From positions 1 through 64,000 of the forward strand of contig PEUF01000045.1 of NCBI GenBank assembly GCA_002780795.1: a DNA stretch of 64,000 nt. The letters run 5' to 3'. Both the position numbers and the translations under genes were made by a program. The stretch comes from Candidatus Roizmanbacteria bacterium CG02_land_8_20_14_3_00_36_15. Lineage in GTDB: Bacteria > Patescibacteriota > Microgenomatia > UBA1406 > GWC2-37-13. The notes beneath the pieces were generated by a model. It did no database searches. It was not told the origin of the DNA and saw nothing but the letters and a program-made list of their open reading frames with translations. Of this stretch, positions 24,376 through 30,858 are shown one piece after another (within the stretch, counting starts at the first letter, position 1; every line of letters begins with the position of its first letter).

Positions 24376-26068
24376 CAAGAAAGTTTCCCATCACCAAATA
24401 ATCTATCTTGGTTTTAAAAAAATCCTCAATCGCCTGGCTTGGGGTTTCAACGATGGGTTCGCCTTTGAGGTTAAAACTGGTGTTTAAAATGCAAGGAGTG
24501 CCGGTAATAGAATAAAATTGTTTAACTAAGCGATAATATAATCCATTTTTTTGATTTACTGTCTGAACTCGACAAGTGCCATCGCTGTGGACAATCGCTG
24601 CCAGTTCTTTTATTTTATTTTTTTTAACCTTGAAGCAAAACGTCATAAAAGGCGACCAGAGATTTTTTTCCGGAACTTCAAAATATTCATCGACTTTTTC
24701 TTGAAGGATCGATCCGGCAAATGGCCGAAACTGTTCGCGTCTTTTAATAATGTTCGTTTTAGTTTTCATGTTCCTCGGGTTTGGTTTGCAAAGGATTGAC
24801 CGGTTGCCCAGGGCCCTTGGTCCGAATTCGCTGCGGCCCTGAAACCAACCGACGATTTTACCTTGAGATAGAAGTTTTGCGGTTTTATTAATAAGTTCGT
24901 CTTCGGTTTTAAATTTTTTGTACTTTAGTTTATATTTTTTTAGGATCGGTTCTATTTGCTCGTTTGAATACTCGGAGCCGAAATAGTGATTAGTAATTTT
25001 ATTGCGCTTCGCTAGATTCTTCGACTCGCTTCCCTCGCTCAGAATGACATAATGGGTGTAGAGCGCTGAACCGATGGCCGCTCCGCTGTCGCCGGCGGCG
25101 CCAAAAACATACACTTTTTTAAACGGAGTTCTTTCGTAAATTTTTCCGTTGGCAAGAGCGTTTAAGGCTACTCCCCCATTTAAGCATAACTTATCCGTTT
25201 TAGTAATAGAGTACAAATGGTTTAATGTTTTAAAATAGATTTCTTCTGTTATCTGTTGAATACTTGAAGCTAGGTCGGCGTGTCTTTTGGTAATTTTTTC
25301 CTCAGGTTTTCTGGCTTTTCCAAAGAGTTCTTCAAAACGCTTATTGTACATTGAAAAACCTTCGCGAAAACCAAGATATTTAAGATTTAGTTTAAAACTT
25401 CCGTCATCTTTAATATTAACTATTGAATGAATTTTATTAACGAACATAGGTTTTCCGTAGGCAGCCAAACCCATTAACTTATACTCGTCTTCATTGACTT
25501 TAAATCCGAGATGCGCGGTAAAGGTTGAGTATAATAGTCCTAGAGAGTCTGGAAAGTTTAAGAGTTTGAGAGGTATTATCGAGTTACCTTCGCCTTTCCA
25601 CAAACCTGTCGTCTGCCATTCTCCAACCCCGTCGATAGTCAAAATTGCCGCTTTTCCAAACGGTGAAGGGTAAAAACAGGCGGCTGCATGAGATAAATGA
25701 TGAGGGATAAAAAATATTTGTTTTTTGAATCCTAATTTTTTAATTGTTGCCTCGATTTTTATTTTATAATCCAACCATTCAGGTATGCCTTTTAAAAACG
25801 GCGTTAAGGAAAAAGGCCAAGTTTCAACAAACGTTTCCAGTATTCTTTCAAACTTTAAAAGCGGTTTTTCGTAGTATATTGCGTAGTCAATTTCATTAAT
25901 GGTAGTAGCGGCATATTTTAAACAAAAATCGATCGCCTTATATGGAAAATTATTGTCGTGTTTTATTCGGGAAAATCGCTCTTCTTCAACCGCCACAATA
26001 ATCCTTCCATCTTTGACAATGCATGCAGCGCTGTCGTGGTAATAGGCAGAGATTCCTAAAATTAACAT
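24350..26068 (-). CDS. NodU-type carbamoyltransferase
   Basis: A 572-residue enzyme of normal length. It starts MLILGISAYYHDSAACIVKD, then VAVEEERFSRIKHD, PHHLSHAAACFYPSPF near residue 122 (TobZ-type active-site histidines), LTIDGVGEW, YKLMGLAAYGKP, and the C-terminal YrdC-like domain FGPRALGNRSIL with LNTSFNLKGEPIV near residue 530. NodU/TobZ enzymes carbamoylate a sugar hydroxyl using carbamoyl phosphate and ATP. A dispersed palindromic repeat is read in frame at about residues 340-355 (ILSEGSESKNLAKR). SxtJ-like and DUF5989 genes follow upstream on the same strand, a set often seen in exopolysaccharide loci. Confidence 0.9.
   Translation of the reverse strand: MLILGISAYYHDSAACIVKDGRIIVAVEEERFSRIKHDNNFPYKAIDFCLKYAATTINEIDYAIYYEKPLLKFERILETFVETWPFSLTPFLKGIPEWLDYKIKIEATIKKLGFKKQIFFIPHHLSHAAACFYPSPFGKAAILTIDGVGEWQTTGLWKGEGNSIIPLKLLNFPDSLGLLYSTFTAHLGFKVNEDEYKLMGLAAYGKPMFVNKIHSIVNIKDDGSFKLNLKYLGFREGFSMYNKRFEELFGKARKPEEKITKRHADLASSIQQITEEIYFKTLNHLYSITKTDKLCLNGGVALNALANGKIYERTPFKKVYVFGAAGDSGAAIGSALYTHYVILSEGSESKNLAKRNKITNHYFGSEYSNEQIEPILKKYKLKYKKFKTEDELINKTAKLLSQGKIVGWFQGRSEFGPRALGNRSILCKPNPRNMKTKTNIIKRREQFRPFAGSILQEKVDEYFEVPEKNLWSPFMTFCFKVKKNKIKELAAIVHSDGTCRVQTVNQKNGLYYRLVKQFYSITGTPCILNTSFNLKGEPIVETPSQAIEDFFKTKIDYLVMGNFLVKRGLLNN
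25003..25049. repeat. Dispersed palindromic repeat carried in frame in the carbamoyltransferase
   Basis: The minus strand reads the well-known type of repeat ATTCTGAGCGAGGGAAGC followed by GAGTCGAAGAATCTAGCGAA. It lies between two conserved blocks of the enzyme, keeps the frame, and codes for ILSEGSESKNLAKR. Confidence 0.7.
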
Positions 26069-26072
26069 GATT

Positions 26073-26291
26073 TTAATATGGTGATTTAAAATAATCGGGA
26101 TCTGGTTTTTGTTGAGGACAATCTTGCCAATAAGAGTTTTTATTGAACGAGGTTTTTTTAAATAGCTTGTATATTAAGGCCCCAAAACCGATTATTAAAA
26201 AATAAAATAAAAACAAAATGATATTAATAAATAAAATATTAATAAACTTAATTAACTTTTTAATTTTGAATTGTAATTTTGACTTTTGCAT
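26073..26291 (-). CDS. Small SxtJ-like membrane protein
   Basis: A 72-residue protein with one or two membrane helices at about residues 16-42 (INILFINIILFLFYFLIIGF) and the ending NSYWQDCPQQKPDPDYFKSP. The tail recalls the YW-containing C-terminus of SxtJ-type proteins that accompany carbamoyltransferases, but the protein is shorter than usual SxtJ (about 120-140). Its first codons (MQKSKLQFKIKK) are read from an AT-rich TTTTGACTTTTG repeat. It lies four bases before the carbamoyltransferase gene, so co-expression is likely. Confidence 0.6.
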   Translation of the reverse strand: MQKSKLQFKIKKLIKFINILFINIILFLFYFLIIGFGALIYKLFKKTSFNKNSYWQDCPQQKPDPDYFKSPY

Positions 26292-26309
26292 TTTGACTTT
26301 TGATTTTGT

Positions 26310-26462
26310 TTAAATAATCGGATAAAGAAATACCGGTAGGGGTGATATTTGTGCACTAATAATCAACAAGGCAATAATAATTAAAAATAAAATTAGAGGA
26401 ATGATCCACGCTTTCTTTGATTTTAAAGCTAAAATTAGGAGTTGTCTTATAGTTTCAAACAT
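26310..26462 (-). CDS. DUF5989-family small membrane protein
   Basis: A 50-residue open frame: MFETIRQLLILALKSKKAW, then a hydrophobic helix of about 20 residues (IPLILFLIIIALLIISAQ) and the ending PLPVFLYPII. This pattern (short amphipathic start with KKAW, one helix, SAQ, then PFxY) is that of DUF5989 proteins coded beside NodU-type carbamoyltransferases. The function is unknown. It supports a three-gene unit with the SxtJ-like protein and the carbamoyltransferase. Confidence 0.75.
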   Translation of the reverse strand: MFETIRQLLILALKSKKAWIIPLILFLIIIALLIISAQISPLPVFLYPII

Positions 26463-26543
26463 AGTTGTATTTTATCAGTCTCTTGTTTTTTATAAAAGCC
26501 AAACGGTTTAACCTACCCACTAGGATAAAACAGATTTTTGTGT

Positions 26544-27434
26544 CTATTGACGATGCGGCGGGCGATCTTTAAGCGTTTGTTTGAGAATCTTTCTTAAGAA
26601 AGGATGTTGTATCTGCAAATCTGCATTAATAAAAAACTCGCTCAGGTCTTTATGATATTTTTTTTCGTATTCCAATGCTTGTAGCGCCATTTCTAACTTG
26701 TCCAGCTGCCAAAAGATCGTCGCCTCCAAGCTTTTTCTTTCCATCATCTCTTTATAAATTTTTTGATATTCTTCTGGTCTATTAATAATTTTAAAGATCT
26801 TTGTTATGCCGCGCATCTCCACTAATTCTTTTTCTTTCCGCTTCTCTAGATCGATGATCTTTCCCATTGACCAAACGACGTCTCCGGTTACCACCTCTCC
26901 TAGATCGTGTAAAATGGCCATTTTGATCAATTTTTCTTTGTCGAGATTAAATTGATCGGCAAAAATCATCGCCATTACACTAAGTTGGAATGAGTGTTCG
27001 GCCACGCTTTCCGGATTTTTTATTTTTTTCATCTTCCAACCTGTCCGGACTATTCTCTTTGATTTTGCGGTCGAAATAAAGAATTTTAGGATCTTTTTTA
27101 TAGAAATTTTTTCTGGAAAAAAACTAGTTCTTTGAGTGGTGATCTCTGCCGATTCCTGTTCTGTTAGATAACCCTGACCAACCGACTCTAAAAAAACGTT
27201 TATTTCTTTGGTGGAAGAGACTCCCTCTTTTTCAATAAAAATCTTAAGTGTCGTCAAAAGTAGTTTTCTCTCTTTGGGGAGCCGACTATTTTTCTGCCAG
27301 TGAGAAAATAAGCTTTCATCAAAAACAAATCCTTTTTCCGCCAGGGCATCAGCAAACTCACGAATCGTGGCAAAACCCGATCGCAGCCGGTATTTTTTAA
27401 AAAGCGGACCAAAACTATTGGTTTTTGCGACCAT
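26544..27434 (-). CDS. Helix-turn-helix module fused to an HD-domain (YfbR-like) phosphohydrolase
   Basis: A 296-residue protein. Residues 1-95 (FGPLFKKYRLRSGF, ADALAEKGFVFDESLFSHWQ, RLPKERKLLL) form an XRE-like module that is clearly homologous to the start of the NB-ARC protein at 28054-30273. Residues 115-290 are an HD hydrolase: SVAEHSFQLSVMAMIFADQF, ILHDLGEVVTGDVVW, ending with a helical tail, like 5'-deoxynucleotidase YfbR or HD_3 proteins. The usual HD ligands are present. The -10 box ends eight bases before the ATG. The substrate is unknown; a deoxynucleotide monophosphate is a guess from the family. Confidence 0.82.
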   Translation of the reverse strand: MVAKTNSFGPLFKKYRLRSGFATIREFADALAEKGFVFDESLFSHWQKNSRLPKERKLLLTTLKIFIEKEGVSSTKEINVFLESVGQGYLTEQESAEITTQRTSFFPEKISIKKILKFFISTAKSKRIVRTGWKMKKIKNPESVAEHSFQLSVMAMIFADQFNLDKEKLIKMAILHDLGEVVTGDVVWSMGKIIDLEKRKEKELVEMRGITKIFKIINRPEEYQKIYKEMMERKSLEATIFWQLDKLEMALQALEYEKKYHKDLSEFFINADLQIQHPFLRKILKQTLKDRPPHRQ

Positions 27435-27442
27435 TTGAATGA

Positions 27443-27482
27443 AATATAATACTTTCCTCCCTTTTTGTCAATTTTTATGACA
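27443..27482 (-). promoter_or_regulatory. Promoter and palindrome of the HTH-HD gene
   Basis: Minus strand: TTGACA (27471-27466), 17 bp, TATATT (27448-27443). The -35 is one arm of the palindrome TGTCAATTTTTATGACA (27466-27482), which recurs with one change at 30305-30321 in front of the NB-ARC gene. The word AAGTATTATATT is also shared by the two promoters. Confidence 0.8.
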
Positions 27483-27568
27483 GATTCGCCATTAATAATC
27501 GGCCCGTCGTAGTAACATAATAACCTGTGGATTTTACCAAAAAATGTGCTACACTAAAATGGCATTTT

Positions 27569-28078
27569 ATGAAAAAGGCCCTTTTTGTAATTGATGTCCA
27601 AAACTGCTTTGTAAACTCATTAACGAGAGGTTTACCAGAAAAAATATGTCGATATATTGAAGAAAATAGAAAAAATTATCACCTGATTATTTTTACTAAC
27701 TTTGTCAACGATCCACATTCTAATGTTTATCGTTTTTTGCACTGGAAAAAAAGTATGGTTTCTCCAGAGATCGACATTGTCCCAAAACTACAATCGGTGC
27801 TCAAATATGGGTTGGTTGTTCCAAGGAGTGTCTATTCTGTGTTAAAAATACCAAGGGTCGCTTCCTTGCTAAAAAAACGGGAAATAGAAGAAATCTCTCT
27901 TTGTGGAGTGGACACTGATTGTTGTATTCTGGCTACCGCCTATGATGGTTTTGATCAAGGATATAGGATTAATCTATTAGAAAACCTTTGTCTAGATTCG
28001 TCCAGTATAGAACTGCATCGGGCCGCCTTGTTAATTTTCAAAAGAAACTTGCTTTATAAAGAAAAAAAACGGCTTTGA
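27569..28078 (+). CDS. Isochorismatase-family cysteine hydrolase
   Basis: A 169-residue protein when started at the ATG at 27569; an in-frame GTG at 27527 would add 14 unlikely residues. KKALFVIDVQNCFVN at the start has the catalytic Asp, and ISLCGVDTDCCILATAYDGFDQGY near residue 120 carries the nucleophile Cys. The usual lysine should lie near residue 80 but is not obvious. Members hydrolyse nicotinamide, isochorismate or other amides; the substrate cannot be named here. TGCTACACT just upstream is a possible extended -10. It lies on the opposite strand between the two HTH-fusion genes, and its 3' end overlaps the NB-ARC gene's end. Confidence 0.82.
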   Translation: MKKALFVIDVQNCFVNSLTRGLPEKICRYIEENRKNYHLIIFTNFVNDPHSNVYRFLHWKKSMVSPEIDIVPKLQSVLKYGLVVPRSVYSVLKIPRVASLLKKREIEEISLCGVDTDCCILATAYDGFDQGYRINLLENLCLDSSSIELHRAALLIFKRNLLYKEKKRL

Positions 28079-30273
28079 TTAATTTCTTTCTTAAAAAGAA
28101 TAGGGAAAACGTCGACCTTTAAAATTTCTTTGGTATATCCGCCCGTTATCATTTCTTTTTTGGCTAAGCCGGCCTTTTCCCTTGCTTGTTTTTGATTACC
28201 TAATTTTTCATATGTTAAACTTAGGGCGAGATTATTCCAAAAATCATCTCCGTCCCGTCGTACAGATCGTTTTCTTATCAACAGACTATTATTAAAATAT
28301 GAAATTGCTTGGGTAAAGTCCCTTTCTTGAAGAGCGATACAACCAAGTCGGGAAAGAACAGTTGTTTTTTGTAGAACGTCGTTAATCTCATTAACGATGT
28401 TTAGAGCCCGTTTTAGATAATGTTTTGCTTTTTTATTTTGACCCATTAACCAATATGTTTCGCCTATATATGTTAGTGTGTCTCCTTGTTTTTCTCGGTC
28501 AGGTTTTTGTATATAATATGCTAGGGCTTGTTTAAAACAACCAATCGCCTGATTACATTTCTGTTTGCTTTGGTAAATCTTCCCTAGCCGGATGTTGGCA
28601 AGTGTCAACAGCGGTTTGTCAAGTAGTTCTTTTGCTAATTTTATACCCTTCATCACATATTTTTCTGCTTTATTGATTTCACCCCGCCAATAATATAGCC
28701 AACCCAATTCTCGAATAAAGCATTTTGCCAGCGCCCTCTTATCGTTTAGTTGTCGAGCAACGCGGCTAATTATTAATCCGTATTTTTCTACCTCTCGCCA
28801 ACAGCCTATCTCCCACCAAAAAACTCCTAAATACTCCCATAACTCGATTATTTGCTCATAATAACCTCGCTGATAACATTTGTTGAAACTTTCTAAAATA
28901 TTATTAATGTCCCTTTCAATATTGTCATATCGATCATAGTTACCTCGTCCCAATTGAGATAAAAACTTAGCAAAATACAACGCCAGTCGTCGATACAAAT
29001 CTTTGTTCTTTAATTTGTCTTTAACAAATATTTTGATTAATGGATTCAGAAACCACCGCCCGTCTTGAAAGTATTCGATCAAAGAAAATTTTTTTAGGTA
29101 GTTTAGCCTCGACCGTACCTCTCTGCTAGAAATATCATTTACGTACGCAACTGCTTGTTCTGAAAAATCAGCCCCGGGAAAAACGGCTAAAGAACTGAAC
29201 GTTTTCTTAATTTCTTTGGGCAGGGCTGAAAAAGAGAGGTTAAGAGATGTGCTGAGAGTTTTATTGTCATAATCGTATGAGGTTTTGTATACATTACCTA
29301 TTTCTTTTTCAAAATGATAGAGATATCTTTCTAACAATCGTGGCGCGCCTTCTATTCTTCTCATTAAAATAGTAGTTGCTAGGGGCGAGTATCCAATCAG
29401 TTTTCCTAATTGCTGTAATTTTTTAATATTTGTTAGTGTAAATGGCAAACCAAGTATTTTTTTGGCCAGTTCCAAGAGCTCTTTCTCGGTGAAGTGGCGA
29501 AGTTTTATGCATTTTATCTCACTGGGCGGGCTATATAAATATTTGGTTGTCATTAGAAGTGAGTGTTTCATTTTCTTATCTGGTAAAAGAAATTTTATTT
29601 CCTCAAAAGATTTAATATTGTCAAGGATTAACAAGATGTTTTTTTGGGACAGCAGATTTTTAACTATACTACATTTTGTCTTGTTGTCCTTTATTCTTGA
29701 GGTGTTCTCTCCAAACATTCTGGCGATATCTGTTAATATATCACTCATGCCTCTTGGATCAGGTTGATACCAGAGAATGCCATCATTAAATTTATCTTTT
29801 AAAGTGTGGGCTATTTTATTTGCTAAATAAGTTTTACCTACACCGGCCTCCCCATAAACCAGAACCGCGTTTTTGTTTAAAACCCACCAACAGATTTCTT
29901 TAAGGAATTTTTCTCTGCCAACAAAACGTAAGGGTTGATTTGGGGCCATAAAAGGAGTTTTAATGATCAACTTGCCTGGTAGTGAGTTGAGTTCGTTTTG
30001 GCTCAGATCCCTTTGTCCTAACGACATTAGTAGAAGATTTGCTTCTTTAACGTCGGTCATCGCCCCTCTTTTAATAAAAACATTTAATATTGAAAGAAGA
30101 AGTTCTCTTTGATGGGGTAAGCGGTCACCTTTTTGCCAGTGGCTAAAGATGCTGTCTTCGTAGACAAAACCTTCTTCGGCGAGCGCATCACCGAACTGGG
30201 AAAGAGTTTCAAACTCCGATTTCAGCCGGTATTTTTTAAAAAGGCTACCGAAGGTATTGTTTTTCGTGGTCAT
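28054..30273 (-). CDS. HTH - NB-ARC - TPR protein (STAND ATPase)
   Basis: A 739-residue protein. Residues 1-90 are an XRE-like module shared with the HD protein at 26544-27434 (for example FSHWQKGDRLPHQRELLL). A P-loop VLVYGEAGVGKTYLANKIA lies near residue 138, Walker B ILLILDNIKSF near 215, and the GxP-like SPLATTILMRR near 295 completes an NB-ARC switch. TPR repeats fill about residues 480-720 (for example ANIRLGKIYQSKQKCNQAIG). STAND proteins detect a signal with the repeats and oligomerise; many act in transcription control or phage defence. Its promoter carries the same palindrome as that of the HD protein. Confidence 0.87.
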   Translation of the reverse strand: MTTKNNTFGSLFKKYRLKSEFETLSQFGDALAEEGFVYEDSIFSHWQKGDRLPHQRELLLSILNVFIKRGAMTDVKEANLLLMSLGQRDLSQNELNSLPGKLIIKTPFMAPNQPLRFVGREKFLKEICWWVLNKNAVLVYGEAGVGKTYLANKIAHTLKDKFNDGILWYQPDPRGMSDILTDIARMFGENTSRIKDNKTKCSIVKNLLSQKNILLILDNIKSFEEIKFLLPDKKMKHSLLMTTKYLYSPPSEIKCIKLRHFTEKELLELAKKILGLPFTLTNIKKLQQLGKLIGYSPLATTILMRRIEGAPRLLERYLYHFEKEIGNVYKTSYDYDNKTLSTSLNLSFSALPKEIKKTFSSLAVFPGADFSEQAVAYVNDISSREVRSRLNYLKKFSLIEYFQDGRWFLNPLIKIFVKDKLKNKDLYRRLALYFAKFLSQLGRGNYDRYDNIERDINNILESFNKCYQRGYYEQIIELWEYLGVFWWEIGCWREVEKYGLIISRVARQLNDKRALAKCFIRELGWLYYWRGEINKAEKYVMKGIKLAKELLDKPLLTLANIRLGKIYQSKQKCNQAIGCFKQALAYYIQKPDREKQGDTLTYIGETYWLMGQNKKAKHYLKRALNIVNEINDVLQKTTVLSRLGCIALQERDFTQAISYFNNSLLIRKRSVRRDGDDFWNNLALSLTYEKLGNQKQAREKAGLAKKEMITGGYTKEILKVDVFPILFKKEINQSRFFSL

Positions 30274-30281
30274 TTAGCTGT

Positions 30282-30329
30282 AATATAATACTTTTTATTG
30301 AATTTGTCAATTTTTCTGACAAAACTGTC
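30282..30329 (-). promoter_or_regulatory. Promoter and palindromes of the NB-ARC gene
   Basis: Minus strand: TTGACA (30310-30305), 17 bp, TATATT (30287-30282), eight bases before the ATG. The palindrome TGTCAATTTTTCTGACA (30305-30321) matches the one at 27466-27482 at all but one position. A further half-site pair, TGACA-AAAC-TGTCA (30317-30329), extends it. Confidence 0.8.
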
Positions 30330-30368
30330 ATTTACTTTTACCCATTTGTTTGTTTAAATTGATTTATC

Positions 30369-30848
30369 GTGTTGACATCACGTCGGTTAGATAAAACCGT
30401 GAGTCTAAATAGACCAAACAATCTTCTTGGTCCTCTTGACTATATTTTTTTGGTCTTTGCTTTTATCTTGGCGAGAATTATTATGACAAAAATGGTTATT
30501 ATTAACCTTCCTCTTGAAACCCAATACCCCTATCTTTTTAACCAGTTTTGGAAGGGTGATGATTTTATTAAATTTGCCGAAAAATTGAAAAAAATCTTTA
30601 ACTTAAAGGTTTTTTGGCAAAACAGCCGACCAGAGATGCTTAATAAGTTTGGGATCTCCAACCTTTCAATCACCTGGAACTATCTTCCCAAAAATATTGA
30701 TTTAATGATTAACACCGATAATCTTAAAAAAAACTTTGCTCGTTCCTATAGCACAAGAAAAGAATTAGAAAAAATTTCACATGAGTTTGGAAAACAGATT
30801 AAAATAATTTTTCCCTCAAATAATATTGGTCGACACCTTGCCATTTAA
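30369..30848 (+). CDS. Unknown protein with hydrophobic N-terminal segment
   Basis: A 159-codon frame opened by a GTG. I do not recognise it. A hydrophobic stretch (LDYIFLVFAFILARIIM, about residues 23-39) could be a membrane helix; the rest is basic and helical with KFAEKLKKIFNLKVFW. An internal ATG at 30483 would drop the helix. There are no close neighbours on its strand; it sits between the NB-ARC promoter and the converging end of the ligase/SGNH gene. Confidence 0.45.
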   Translation: MLTSRRLDKTVSLNRPNNLLGPLDYIFLVFAFILARIIMTKMVIINLPLETQYPYLFNQFWKGDDFIKFAEKLKKIFNLKVFWQNSRPEMLNKFGISNLSITWNYLPKNIDLMINTDNLKKNFARSYSTRKELEKISHEFGKQIKIIFPSNNIGRHLAI

Positions 30849-30858
30849 TTATCGATGG

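Noticed and set aside
715-30273. Use of UGA as glycine (code 25), known in some CPR lineages
   Set aside because: Many clear genes end in TGA at the expected family length (for example the AbiEi pair and the isochorismatase), so UGA is a stop here.
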